From: Anaerolineae bacterium | GTDB lineage: Bacteria; Chloroflexota; Anaerolineae; Aggregatilineales; Phototrophicaceae | Direction: 5' to 3' | DNA length: 64,000 bases | Assembly (NCBI GenBank): GCA_022826865.1 | Contig: JAJDUC010000028.1 | Coordinates: 147,919-211,918 of the forward strand | In this document: one piece after another, positions 36,627 to 45,955 of the stretch | Layout of the letters: the number at the start of each line of letters is the position of its first letter | Position numbering within the stretch: position 1 is the first letter of the stretch | Notes under the pieces: generated by a model | The model's database searches: none | Told to the model about the DNA's origin: nothing | The model's input: the letters and a program-made list of their open reading frames with translations, nothing else | Program-made: the position numbers and the translations under genes

Positions 36627-37166
36627 TTATTCGACGTCGTTGTAAGTCCAGTAGCGATTGGCGAGGAAATTCCAAATCATGACCACGACAACCCCAATTA
36701 TCAGCGCGATCATCGTGCCGAGCTTGTGCTGGTCCAGGAGTTCGGGCGCATATCCGAGGTGGAAGGCCTGGATGACGCTGGTCGACAAGTCTCCCAGCGG
36801 CGCATACATCTGGTCGATCAAGATCGTGCGGATCACCCAGCCGGTGAAACTGACAACGGCGAACTGCGTCAGTTGGAGCTGGGGGGAGCGCGAACGGGAA
36901 TCGGGATAAGTCCAGAGCCGGTTCCAGACGAAATTGCTGCATACAGCCAAAATAAAGGCGGCGCTTTGGGCGGCGGCCACATTAATCGGGAGCGCTTCGT
37001 TCACCGCGTCAACCGGCGGCAGCAGAGTATTCTGTAGAATGAGCACCGTGCCGGCGTCAATCATAAATCCCAGAACGCCGACAAAACCAAACTTGATAAA
37101 GCGCTCGACTTCCCGTGCCCGCCGTCCGCCGATCCACAGCGAAAGCCGCCGGATAACTTTGTCCAT
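36627..37166 (-). CDS. GtrA-like flippase family membrane protein
   Basis: Four-helix membrane protein of the GtrA/DPMS family, proposed to move polyprenyl-linked sugars across the membrane. The product from the ATG at 37166 is 179 aa: FIKFGFVGVLGFMIDAGTVLIL, AAFILAVCSNFVWNRLWTYPDS, then two more helices and the terminal WNFLANRYWTY. A longer start at 37232 adds 22 poorly conserved residues. It lies directly between an O-antigen ligase and a glycosyltransferase, consistent with a role in surface glycan assembly. Confidence 0.85.
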   Translation of the reverse strand: MDKVIRRLSLWIGGRRAREVERFIKFGFVGVLGFMIDAGTVLILQNTLLPPVDAVNEALPINVAAAQSAAFILAVCSNFVWNRLWTYPDSRSRSPQLQLTQFAVVSFTGWVIRTILIDQMYAPLGDLSTSVIQAFHLGYAPELLDQHKLGTMIALIIGVVVVMIWNFLANRYWTYNDVE

Positions 37167-37234
37167 CGGCGTGCGCAGCTTATGATGCCTTCTGCCCGCG
37201 CGGCCCGCCTCCGATGTCACCACAACCCACATGT

Positions 37235-38683
37235 TCAGTCCATCTCAAGCGAATGACTTGTCTGCCAGTATAACATTGCCAATACGCTCAATAATACACC
37301 GATATGAAAAAAGAGGTTGTTGACAAAGAGGTTGTCAAAAAAACTGTGCGCCGCGATATAAGTCCAGCATCCCAGCAAACCGATGGCGCAGGAGCGGGCG
37401 AAGAGATCCGGGTGGCCGCGACAGCGCCAGGTTATGGCGAAGACGACGAGCCAGAACGCCAGATAAGCCGACAAGCCGACGATGCCGGCTTCCGCAAGTG
37501 TGTTCAGGTATAGATTATGGGCATGGCCCAGCGGGAGCTCCCAATTGACCAGTCTATAATCCGCGTAAACAATTTCGTAATTGCCCAGGCCGACCCCGAA
37601 AATCGGCTTGTCATGCGCCATTGCAACGGCGGCCTGCCAATGCGCCAGCCTTTCTATTACAGCGTAATTTGTTGGCGTGATGTTGACGCCGCGCACATCC
37701 GAGATTGTGAACAGGTCGGCGGCAGCCGTGGTCAAGCGGCTGACAATCGCATTTGGCAAAAGGCCGCCCATCCAGAGCCCAACGCAGAACAGGGCGACTC
37801 CGATTGCGATGATGAGGCCGTGAACAAGCCTTCGCGGTGTGGCGACCAGCATGACAAACAGCGCAAAGGCGCTGCCCAGCCAGGCCCCGCGGCTCCAGGA
37901 GGCGATTAATGCGGCGGCGATGAGAATGGAAGCCAGGCAGTGCCCGCCCGCAGCGACGAGGCGCCATTTGCCAATCGGACAGCCGCCTCGGATTTGACGC
38001 GCGATCGTTAGGCCTTGGCTGTACAGGCCCATGATGGCGACGGGCAGGGCGATGCCCATAAAACCGCCAAAGGGATTGGGTTGGCCAAAGGTGCCAAAGG
38101 CGCGAAAGAAGCGACCTAGAATCAGCAGATGATCGGCGCCGCTGCCGCCGAAAAATGCGTAAAGCCCGACAAGAGCGTTTGCGGCGGCGCTTACCAGCAC
38201 GGTAAAAATGAGCCAGCGCCAGTTATCGCCGTCGGCGAGTGAGAGATGCCAAATGAACAGCGCGATGAGAACCCACTTAAGCCATTCGTTCAACCAGCCG
38301 CTGAGCGATTCGCTGGTCCAGGCGCCGATGGCGAAGACAGCGCTTAAGCCGACTGCGGCGAACAAGACGGGATTGGCCGGGCAGACCAGGATCGGTTTTC
38401 GCGCTTGTATACGATGCAAAAGCCAGGCGCCCATATAAATCAGAAGCAGGAGTTGGCCAATCTGAATTGGCAAAACGCCGGGCGCTTCCGTCGCGATCAG
38501 AGAGCGCAGGGGAGACAACGTCAAGAGGACTGCCAGCATGACGAGCGGCGTGCTGGGCAAAAGCAGGGTGCAGAGCAGAATGAGCGCGCCCGGCAATAAG
38601 AGCGGAGGAGGCAAGGCGCTGTACAGCGCCGCCGCAATTGCGGCAACCAGCAATGCGCTGCGGCGGTTTACTCTGACGGCCAT
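37235..38683 (-). CDS. O-antigen ligase/polymerase family membrane protein
   Basis: A 482-residue polytopic protein with about ten to twelve helices and the Wzy_C pattern: RAFGTFGQPNPFGGFMGIALP in the middle, an extended periplasmic loop with FGVGLGNYEIVYADY, and LGHAHNLYLNTLAEAGIVGL near 385. Enzymes of this superfamily join or polymerise lipid-linked glycans on the outer face of the membrane. It is one of two such domains in the locus; the other is fused to a glycosidase-like domain. Its start lies one or two bases past the upstream decarboxylase stop. Confidence 0.87.
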   Translation of the reverse strand: MAVRVNRRSALLVAAIAAALYSALPPPLLLPGALILLCTLLLPSTPLVMLAVLLTLSPLRSLIATEAPGVLPIQIGQLLLLIYMGAWLLHRIQARKPILVCPANPVLFAAVGLSAVFAIGAWTSESLSGWLNEWLKWVLIALFIWHLSLADGDNWRWLIFTVLVSAAANALVGLYAFFGGSGADHLLILGRFFRAFGTFGQPNPFGGFMGIALPVAIMGLYSQGLTIARQIRGGCPIGKWRLVAAGGHCLASILIAAALIASWSRGAWLGSAFALFVMLVATPRRLVHGLIIAIGVALFCVGLWMGGLLPNAIVSRLTTAAADLFTISDVRGVNITPTNYAVIERLAHWQAAVAMAHDKPIFGVGLGNYEIVYADYRLVNWELPLGHAHNLYLNTLAEAGIVGLSAYLAFWLVVFAITWRCRGHPDLFARSCAIGLLGCWTYIAAHSFFDNLFVNNLFFHIGVLLSVLAMLYWQTSHSLEMD

Positions 38684-38684
38684 G

Positions 38685-39632
38685 TCAGGCGGGTTCGGTC
38701 AAGACATCGCGGAAGTAACGAATCGTCAGTTGGAGGCCTTGCTCCAGTTCAACTTGCGGCTGCCAATTCAAGACCGCATGCGCGCGGGAGGTATCGGGCT
38801 TGCGCGTCTGCGGGTCGCCTTCGGTCCTGGCGCCGACCGCGAACACGCTGCCGGCGGCGTTATTGGCTATCCCGTTCACAATTTTGGCGAATTCCAGTAC
38901 GCTGATCTCCCGGGTTGTGCCAATGTTGACCGGATCGACAAAGTCGCTTTGCAGCAGCCTGACGACGCCTTCAACCAGGTCGTCAATATATTGGAAACAG
39001 CGTGTCTGCGAGCCATCTCCGTAGATGGTCAAGGCTTCGCCGCGTATGGCCTGCCCGATGAAGTTTGGCACGACGCGCCCGTCGTCAAGGCGCATGCGCG
39101 GGCCATAGGTATTGAAGATCCGTACGATCCTCGTTTCCATGCCATGCTGACGGTGGTAGGCCATCACCAGCGCTTCCGCATAGCGTTTCGCCTCGTCGTA
39201 GACGCCGCGCGGGCCGACCAGGTCAACATTGCCGGCATAAGATTCGCTTTGTGGATGCACCAGCGGATCGCCATAGACCTCAGATGTCGAGGCGAGCAAG
39301 AAGCGCGCGTTTTTCGCCCGCGCCAGACCCAGAGCATTGTGCGTTCCGAGGGCGCCGACTTTCAGCGTCTGGATGGGATACTTCAGGTAGTCCATCGGGC
39401 TGGCTGGCGAGGCAAAGTGCAAGATGGCGTCGATTGGGCCGGGCACGTGGATGAAGTTGCTGACGTCATGATAAATAAATTCGAAGGCGCGATTGCCAGC
39501 CAGATGGGCGATATTGTCCTGAGTCCCGGTGATGAGATTGTCCATGGCGACGACGCGGGAGCCATCGGCCAGGAAGCGATCACACAAATGCGAGCCGATG
39601 AAACCCGCGCCACCTGTGATTAAGACGCGCAA
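38685..39632 (-). CDS. UDP-glucuronate decarboxylase / UDP-xylose synthase-like
   Basis: Extended SDR enzyme of 315 aa, likely converting UDP-glucuronate to UDP-xylose for the nearby glycosyltransferase. Features are the NAD motif [17 protein letters not shown] (5-21), [19 protein letters not shown], which is characteristic of UXS, the catalytic [10 protein letters not shown] (YxxxK), and [21 protein letters not shown]. Length equals the short bacterial UXS forms. A dTDP-glucose dehydratase is excluded by the SPASP motif. It heads the compact subset UXS-ligase-GtrA-GT4. Confidence 0.88.
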   Translation of the reverse strand: MRVLITGGAGFIGSHLCDRFLADGSRVVAMDNLITGTQDNIAHLAGNRAFEFIYHDVSNFIHVPGPIDAILHFASPASPMDYLKYPIQTLKVGALGTHNALGLARAKNARFLLASTSEVYGDPLVHPQSESYAGNVDLVGPRGVYDEAKRYAEALVMAYHRQHGMETRIVRIFNTYGPRMRLDDGRVVPNFIGQAIRGEALTIYGDGSQTRCFQYIDDLVEGVVRLLQSDFVDPVNIGTTREISVLEFAKIVNGIANNAAGSVFAVGARTEGDPQTRKPDTSRAHAVLNWQPQVELEQGLQLTIRYFRDVLTEPA

Positions 39633-39727
39633 TCCGTTTTGCCTTCGTCAGCCATTTTCGCGGTCAGTGTACCACAGCTGCCGGGCGGCGGGTACGCGGA
39701 GAATCTGCCACCCAATCGCGCGCCAGG

Positions 39728-42700
39728 CTAGGCCTCTTTGCCGGCCAGTTCATGCAGGCGCAGCGCGGCCGCCAACTGAAACATGAATATGTAGGCGAGG
39801 TCAATCACAAAGACGCTGTTGTCGATCAAGCCATGCGCCAACAGGGCCGCCATACTGCCCATCAGCCCAAGCGCCAATGGATACAAGCGCGAATTGTTCT
39901 GCCGCGCCTGATTCAGAACGGAGCTGGTGACGCGCCAAAAGCGCCACTGCGTCAAGAGCAATGTGAGCAGACCGAACAGGCTCAGCCGCGTCCAGAAATC
40001 CAGCACGATATTATGCGGGTGGGACAGATCGCTGTCCCATATAGCGTCGGGCCGCAGGTATTCTCCTCCAAACTGATACAGAAATTGATCCAGACCGATC
40101 CCGGTGACGGGATGATCGCGGATCATCGCCAGTGTACTCTCCCAAAGGCGCAATCTGACGAAATTGGTGCCGCTCGTGAAATCAAGGACGTTGGCGAAGC
40201 GCGCCGAAAACCTGATCAAGAGGCCGAACCCGGCGGCGCAGATCACAGCGATGATCGCAAGCGGCGCCAAGGCGCGCCGGCGATAATGCCCGACCATTAC
40301 GACAAGCAAGCCAGCCGGAACGCCGAGGAGAATGCCGCCCACGCTTTGCGTAAGCAGGAGCGTGGGCAGCATGATCAGCAGGGCGCCCCCCGCCAGCAGG
40401 CGCATGCGCCTATCCCGCTCTGCCAGGAACAAAGCCAGCGAAATCGGTATGGCCCGGCCCAAAAGCAAAGCCACGTTGTTGGGCGAGCCATAGACGCTCA
40501 GAAGGCGAATGCTATCCGCCTCGGAGGTGATGATATCGCCTTGCAGGTACTTGAAGCCGCCTATGACGGAGACCAGTACCGCCGCGAACACAAGCGCCGC
40601 GAAGAGACGGAACAGGGTCTTGCCGCTGATTCCAGCGCAGCGAATCAAAAAATAGAAGGCGATCGGTTCGAAGATTAAGGTTCGCAATTCTGTGCGCGCC
40701 GTAGCCGGCTGCTCTGTCCATAGCAGCGACAGCAGCGCCAGCAGCAACATGAATAGAACCGCCCAATCCATCGTATCGATGTTTTTCAGCGCCTTGCGCG
40801 ACAAAAGCGGGAAGGCGCTATTGCTCATCTGCAGGTCCGCGCCCAGCGCCAGCAGCATTCTGACGAAGCCGGCGGCGGTCGTAATAAGCAGAAGCGCTTC
40901 GACCATGGGAAAGGCATAGGTATGCAGCGAGACCGGGAACAAGAAGAACGGCGAAAACAGCAAGATCAGGATTAAGCCGCTTTCCAAACGGTTGTAAATC
41001 AGTACGAATAGAACGAGCGCAAAAACAGCCGAGAGTAAGAAGGACGGCGATAGATAGAGCAAGCCGCCGGTTGCCAGCGCCAGGAAGAAATTGACGTCAT
41101 CCCGCAGCAAGATCGTCGCCCTTGGAGAATCCCAGGTCCAGAGCATGGCCAGCATCATCAGGATTGATGTGAGGCCCGTCAAAATAAGATGCGTTGTCGC
41201 GCTGAGTCCGGTCTGCAGCAGCCTGAGCTTTGGCGCCCAGGTCGCCCAAGGCGACGTCGCAATTGTTACAAAGAACACAATCAGCGAGAGGCCGCTGGCA
41301 AAGATGCCCAGTACAATCTGCCGGTTGTATGGCGCGCTCAGATCGCCTGAACTGACTGCGTATCCGGCAATGGCCCATCGGTCCCAACCCTTGGCCGCGA
41401 CCGCCCCCAGCGTATGTCCGCCGAGTTGCAGATCAACTGCCACCGGCGCCAGATTCAATTCAGGCTCTAGCGAATTGCTGCGCAAGAGAATATAGGCATT
41501 TCCGCCGGCGTCAATCTGTGTGGCGTTGGCCGGCTGCCCATCCACCGTTGGATACAGAAAGGCCAGATAATCGCCTTCGCGCAGCAGCATCGCGAGGTCG
41601 GCGCCGTAGAAGTCGAATTCCAGTTGACTGTCGCTTTCTTGCAGCCAGCCGATATCGGCGCCCCGTTCGCTGAATTGCCAGACGCCGCTGTAGCGCGCAT
41701 GCGGGTTAAGGGCATGGTGCAGGCCATTTTGCGCGCGCTCCGGATACGGGTATTCGCCGAGCGCGTCCAGGAGAGGAGTCGCCGCTCCCTCCGGCGATAG
41801 CAAGGAGAAACCCCACTGCGCGCTATCCGGATCCGCATCCGGCTGCCAATGATGCAAGAACATCGCGCCGAGCCAGGGCCATTCTCGATGCGCGCGGTCA
41901 AGCGCCTGCAAACTATACTGAATTCGCTCGGGCTCGCTTACAGCGCCCCAGATAGACGCATTGCCCGTCCAATCGTCAGGCAAGGCGTTCCAACCGTAGT
42001 GGCTCGCCCATAGGGGCTTCCGGCCGTCGCCGTTTGCCAGCATCACTTCGCGCAAAGCGACGATGCGCGAAAAGTTGAGAATCGATTCATCGACGCGGCG
42101 GTCCAGCGGCGAGCTGTCAAACCCGTAGGGCTTGCCCGCTGCCACATCCATCAGATCTCGGGCGCCATGGGCGTACATGGCGCGCAGATAGCGGATATCG
42201 CTGATGTTGCGTCCGGACGTTTCTGTTGTCGGGGCCAGGGCGGCGGCTACGATTTTAGCGCCGGAGTCGGCGCCCCTGATCGCGGCGCCTGCGGCGTCGA
42301 GCAGGGCGACATATTCAGCCGGCCGTGGGTCGAGCCCGCCCCAGGCATCGCCCAGATTCGGTTCGTCCCAGATCTGATAATAATAAACGAGGTCGCCGAA
42401 GCGTTCGGCAAAGGCGGCCGCAAATGCCGCAAACTCCCCCAAATTTCGGGGTGGGGCAGTCTCCGTCAGCGTCTGGCCTTCGCGCCTGACCCGCGCCCAG
42501 GCCGGGCTATTCATTAAGACGACCACCGGCTCCAATTGCGGGTATTCAGCCAAAGCCGCGGCGACCCGGTCCCAGCCGGCCCAATCGAAGTTTCCCGGAC
42601 TCGGCTCAATCTTGTTCCAATGGGCAAATTGTCTGATCCAGCGAAAACCGGCCGCCTGAATGCGGTCCAGATGCGCTCGCAGCTCGGCATCGCTGTATTG

Positions 42701-42874
42701 CAGCAGTTCTACATTAACGCCCGGCCGCGCGACGGTGAACGGAAGCTCTTTCTGCTTGGTCGCGTCAACATAACCGCGCAATTCGAAGTCGCGTAATTGC
42801 GCGGTTCCCAGGGTCGCGACCAGACTTCCGGCGACGAGCATCGCGCTGATGAGCAGCAGCAGGAGATGGCGCAT
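39728..42874 (-). CDS. Glycosidase-like domain fused to O-antigen ligase-like membrane domain
   Basis: A 1048-residue protein. After a signal anchor (1-27) residues 45-330 form a (beta/alpha)8 glycosidase-like domain of clan GH-A/GH39 type: WIRQFAHWNKIEPSPGNFDW, then YYQIWDEPNLGDAWGG with the acid/base Glu171. The usual nucleophile strand W-x-T-E-F-G-W reads PLWASHYGWN, with His292 in place of Glu, so normal hydrolysis is doubtful. A beta-rich region follows (~350-515). Residues ~520-1040 are membrane helices with a Wzy_C signature, including LSVYGSPNNVALLLGRAIP and SHPHNIVLDFWTRLSLFGL. The ATG overlaps the upstream stop as TGATG; an alternative ATG is four codons earlier. Confidence 0.82.
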   Translation of the reverse strand: MRHLLLLLISAMLVAGSLVATLGTAQLRDFELRGYVDATKQKELPFTVARPGVNVELLQYSDAELRAHLDRIQAAGFRWIRQFAHWNKIEPSPGNFDWAGWDRVAAALAEYPQLEPVVVLMNSPAWARVRREGQTLTETAPPRNLGEFAAFAAAFAERFGDLVYYYQIWDEPNLGDAWGGLDPRPAEYVALLDAAGAAIRGADSGAKIVAAALAPTTETSGRNISDIRYLRAMYAHGARDLMDVAAGKPYGFDSSPLDRRVDESILNFSRIVALREVMLANGDGRKPLWASHYGWNALPDDWTGNASIWGAVSEPERIQYSLQALDRAHREWPWLGAMFLHHWQPDADPDSAQWGFSLLSPEGAATPLLDALGEYPYPERAQNGLHHALNPHARYSGVWQFSERGADIGWLQESDSQLEFDFYGADLAMLLREGDYLAFLYPTVDGQPANATQIDAGGNAYILLRSNSLEPELNLAPVAVDLQLGGHTLGAVAAKGWDRWAIAGYAVSSGDLSAPYNRQIVLGIFASGLSLIVFFVTIATSPWATWAPKLRLLQTGLSATTHLILTGLTSILMMLAMLWTWDSPRATILLRDDVNFFLALATGGLLYLSPSFLLSAVFALVLFVLIYNRLESGLILILLFSPFFLFPVSLHTYAFPMVEALLLITTAAGFVRMLLALGADLQMSNSAFPLLSRKALKNIDTMDWAVLFMLLLALLSLLWTEQPATARTELRTLIFEPIAFYFLIRCAGISGKTLFRLFAALVFAAVLVSVIGGFKYLQGDIITSEADSIRLLSVYGSPNNVALLLGRAIPISLALFLAERDRRMRLLAGGALLIMLPTLLLTQSVGGILLGVPAGLLVVMVGHYRRRALAPLAIIAVICAAGFGLLIRFSARFANVLDFTSGTNFVRLRLWESTLAMIRDHPVTGIGLDQFLYQFGGEYLRPDAIWDSDLSHPHNIVLDFWTRLSLFGLLTLLLTQWRFWRVTSSVLNQARQNNSRLYPLALGLMGSMAALLAHGLIDNSVFVIDLAYIFMFQLAAALRLHELAGKEA

Positions 42875-44469
42875 CAATGGGTCCAAACGGGATTCGATGA
42901 TCCGCCGTCAAATGTCAACTGGTAAGCGTTCCCGCTGGAAATCTCGACCAGCCAGAGATCGCCTTGGTAAATCAAGGCGATGTGCCTGGCGTCCGGGCTC
43001 CAGCTGTAATCCCGCGCTGTCAGGCCGAAGTCGTTCTTTCTGATCCCGGGCGCGGCGGGAGGCGGAAAGAGCCGTCGTTGGTTGCTGCCATCCCGATCGG
43101 CGATGAGCAAGTCGTATTCGCCGTCCATCGTATTGTAGGGCTCGCGCGCTTGCAGCCAGGCCAGATAACCGTCCGCATTCTCCGCGCCAGGCGGCGCGAT
43201 ATTCGGTGAAAACGATGGCGCCGCCCACATGCCCGCCGCGAGCCGGAGCGGCGCGCTAAAGCGCCCGTCCACGCTGGATACGGAAATATCAAATACGGGG
43301 CTGCTTTCCGGGGGTTCATCGCCCAACGGCGATCCATGGATGATAGAGACGATCAGTTGATTGTCATGCGACCAGGAAACCGGTGAAAGCCAGACCCATG
43401 TTGTCGCGCTATGAAACACGGCATAACTTCCTAGCGGCGACATCTGCTTCTGCTCGAAATCGACCAAGCCAAATCCGTCCGCCCGCGCCCATGCCAATTT
43501 GTCCCCAGATGGCGACCAGGTGAAATCCGTCCCCCACCAGGCGGAAACTCCGTCTCGCGACTCCGGCAGCAATTCTTCAATGCTGAGCGTACGACCGGTT
43601 TCATGGTCGATTTGCATGAGCCAAAGATTGTTCAGGGCGGTCCAGCCGGGCGCGCCCTCGCTGCGCTCGCCGGTGGAATAGGCGAGTGTGTTTGCATGGC
43701 GGGGGCGCCAGGCCGCAAATAGCACATCTGTAGGTGTCAAGCGCCGGGCTTCAGTTTGGCCGTCGGTGGCGATAATCCACAATTCATTGAAAAAACTATC
43801 GTCGGGAACCGTCTCGCTTGTGAACATGAGGCGCCGCCCGTCTTCACTTTGATGGAAAACCAGCGAGTCCAGGTTATGATCCTGGGTCAGGGCGCGCTTG
43901 TTTACGGTGTTACGCTGAATTGTCCAGGCATTGTTGTGATTGATATAACTTAAGCGACCGGCGATCTCCACCGAGTCGACCTCGTCGCTCGGTCCGACAT
44001 AGACAATCTCATCGATCGGCTCGCGTACGATTACCGGATTCTCGACAAGTCTGCGTTCGGTCTCCACATCATCTTCAAGAATGATTTGATAACAAGCTTC
44101 TCTGATGCCGGGTCGTCCTTCTTGTCCCAGTTGCTGCGACCCGGGGTAGACACCCTCCCGCGGCAGCAGGCGCCGGCGAAAGGCAACTTCCTGGCGCTCG
44201 CATGTTTGTTCTTCACGTATGCGTCGGATGGTGATGCGCATGTCATCACTGATTACCGAAACGAGCGGATGACTGATACGGTCCAGCGGTCCAAGCTCAA
44301 TATTTGCCCGCGCGAGCAAAGCGTCGACTGTTATCGGGCGGAATACGCCATAAATTTGCTCTTCGCCGTCAACGATGACGGAAACATCGACCGAAATATC
44401 GCCCTGCGACGGGCGGCAGCCGGCCATGACGGCCGCCACTGACAGCAGAACCAGGGTACGCCAAAACAT
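42874..44469 (-). CDS. Lipoprotein with DUF348, G5 and beta-propeller regions
   Basis: A 531-residue exported protein. The signal peptide ends in a lipobox, AVMAGC (Cys18), so it is membrane-anchored. Residues 25-85 (VSVIVDGEEQIYGVFRPITV, ...LLARANIELGPLDRI) look like a DUF348 ubiquitin-like domain, and 130-170 (DDVETERRLVENPVIVREPIDEIVYVGP) like a G5 domain, the pair seen in cell-wall Rpf-like proteins. Residues ~190-530 contain TolB/WD40-like blades (FTWSPSGDKLAWARADG, YSWSPDARHIALIYQGDLW). It may bind wall polymer and sense or scaffold it. It is translationally coupled to the glycosidase/ligase fusion. Confidence 0.78.
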   Translation of the reverse strand: MFWRTLVLLSVAAVMAGCRPSQGDISVDVSVIVDGEEQIYGVFRPITVDALLARANIELGPLDRISHPLVSVISDDMRITIRRIREEQTCERQEVAFRRRLLPREGVYPGSQQLGQEGRPGIREACYQIILEDDVETERRLVENPVIVREPIDEIVYVGPSDEVDSVEIAGRLSYINHNNAWTIQRNTVNKRALTQDHNLDSLVFHQSEDGRRLMFTSETVPDDSFFNELWIIATDGQTEARRLTPTDVLFAAWRPRHANTLAYSTGERSEGAPGWTALNNLWLMQIDHETGRTLSIEELLPESRDGVSAWWGTDFTWSPSGDKLAWARADGFGLVDFEQKQMSPLGSYAVFHSATTWVWLSPVSWSHDNQLIVSIIHGSPLGDEPPESSPVFDISVSSVDGRFSAPLRLAAGMWAAPSFSPNIAPPGAENADGYLAWLQAREPYNTMDGEYDLLIADRDGSNQRRLFPPPAAPGIRKNDFGLTARDYSWSPDARHIALIYQGDLWLVEISSGNAYQLTFDGGSSNPVWTH

Positions 44470-44502
44470 TCGCGACCTGCAGAAACTCGTCCGCGCTTCA
44501 CC

Positions 44503-45537
44503 TTATATCGTATTCAAGTTTTGATTGAGCACAAATAAACGGGGATGCAGTCCCTTCAAATCGATTCGAGTTTCGCTGAGCACATTCCAGCTTGAATGCT
44601 GAAGCGTCCGGCGCATCAGGTTGACCTCGTGCGTCAGCAGAGCGAATCTGGCATCCGGGCGCGCCAATCTGGATGCTTCTTCCAACAGACGAGGGTAGAG
44701 TTCAATATTGGCGCTGTGCGAGCCGATATAGTGGCCAAAGGGCAAATCCGCATATAGAGCGTGGGCCGAGCGCGGGGGAAGCGGGGCGCGAGTGGCGTCA
44801 GCCCTGATGTGCTGAATCCGATCGCCAAGGCCGGCGGCTTCCGCGTTTGTTCGCCCGGCCGCGAGCATGCCTGCGCTGCTGTCGATAGCAATCAGACGGG
44901 GACGGGCTCGGGTCAAGCCGAGTTCAATCAGAATTGTCGAGCTGCCGCTGCAGAGATTTAGCGCGGTAGCGGAATCCGGAAGGGGAGACGCCTCGGCCAG
45001 CATGAAGGCGACCGCGGCATTGAGCGCGCCCGGCACATCAACCCGGCGATAGGCCCGTTTCGACAAGGGTTGTGGTGTTGAGCGCACAAGAACCTGCCAG
45101 CCTCCGCTTTGATGTTGGCGCAGCAAACGCATGAACAGGTCGCCCTTGCCGTCTTCGGCGGATTGTAGATCCAAGGCATCGGCGAGTTCAGTTAGAAGGC
45201 GGCGCATGACCGAAGAATGGGAACCGGCCGCGCCGATGCCCAACGTGAGCGGCGGCGCGGGAAAGGCCGCCGCTGTCTCCCCAAGAATGCGCATAAGCCG
45301 CGCGAAATGCCGGTGCCCTAGCAATGCCTTGGGGCGCGGGACATCGAAGTCGTGAATGCGATAAATCGCTGTCACCGAGCGCAGGGCGGCAAGCCGCTGC
45401 GCTGGCCCGCCATAATAGAAACGCAGGAAACCCGGGCGCATGAGATGGATTTCGCTGATCGCCGCGCCGAGTTTGCGACGCAACTCCGCCATCGCAAAGC
45501 GCTCGACACCCGGGATCGCTTCCGCTTCGTATTGCAC
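44503..45537 (-). CDS. RlmL/Trm14-type RNA methyltransferase
   Basis: SAM-dependent methyltransferase of 344 aa resembling guanine-N2 methylases of rRNA or tRNA. The N-terminus (1-150; AIPGVERFAMAELRRKLG) resembles the THUMP-associated region; the C-terminal Rossmann domain has LNLCSGSSTILIELGLTRARPRLIAIDSSAGML and a catalytic motif ADLPFGHYIGSH, where the family normally has (D/N)PP(Y/F). The Leu for Pro change keeps the Asp and aromatic. The start is GTG at 45537 with GAGG upstream. The RNA target is not known. Confidence 0.75.
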   Translation of the reverse strand: MQYEAEAIPGVERFAMAELRRKLGAAISEIHLMRPGFLRFYYGGPAQRLAALRSVTAIYRIHDFDVPRPKALLGHRHFARLMRILGETAAAFPAPPLTLGIGAAGSHSSVMRRLLTELADALDLQSAEDGKGDLFMRLLRQHQSGGWQVLVRSTPQPLSKRAYRRVDVPGALNAAVAFMLAEASPLPDSATALNLCSGSSTILIELGLTRARPRLIAIDSSAGMLAAGRTNAEAAGLGDRIQHIRADATRAPLPPRSAHALYADLPFGHYIGSHSANIELYPRLLEEASRLARPDARFALLTHEVNLMRRTLQHSSWNVLSETRIDLKGLHPRLFVLNQNLNTI

Positions 45538-45763
45538 AAGGCTGCCTCAGTAATCCCAAGCCAGTAGCAAGGAATGAAAATGACTGCCGGACGAAAGATT
45601 TTGCCAAATAATCAAAATTTTGCGGTTAAGCCGGCGGCTCGCCCACAATACTATAGAATTGCAATCGCTTTTCGCATGACGATCTTGGTAGTATTTCTAT
45701 CGCTCGACTGCGCGCGTTGCCGGCGCTCAAATCACATTGCTGCGCCAGCGGCTGCGAACTCGG

Positions 45764-45791
45764 TTAAGACTGGATCTGGCCCGATTATACT
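45764..45791 (+). promoter_or_regulatory. Candidate promoter upstream of the secreted propeller gene
   Basis: TTAAGA (45764-45769) and TATACT (45786-45791) are spaced by 16 bp, giving a leader of about 160 nt to the ATG at 45956. The rest of 45538-45955 holds no gene that I can support; short frames there lack ribosome-binding sites and homology. Confidence 0.45.
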
Positions 45792-45955
45792 CAATGCCAA
45801 AGCGCCGTCTGTACAAGCCAGCGTATGCCAATCGTCGGCTTTGGCGCTGGAGAGCCGGCGCCAACTAAGCTAGAATGCCAGATTGTCCCGGGCTTTGCCT
45901 TGCGCAGCGCGTATCCTTAACGCCAGCATTCATTCCCAGATCATTGAGAAAGCGC

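Noticed and set aside
45574..45873. 99-codon frame before the propeller gene
   Set aside because: No domain, poor ribosome-binding site, and it overlaps the likely promoter.
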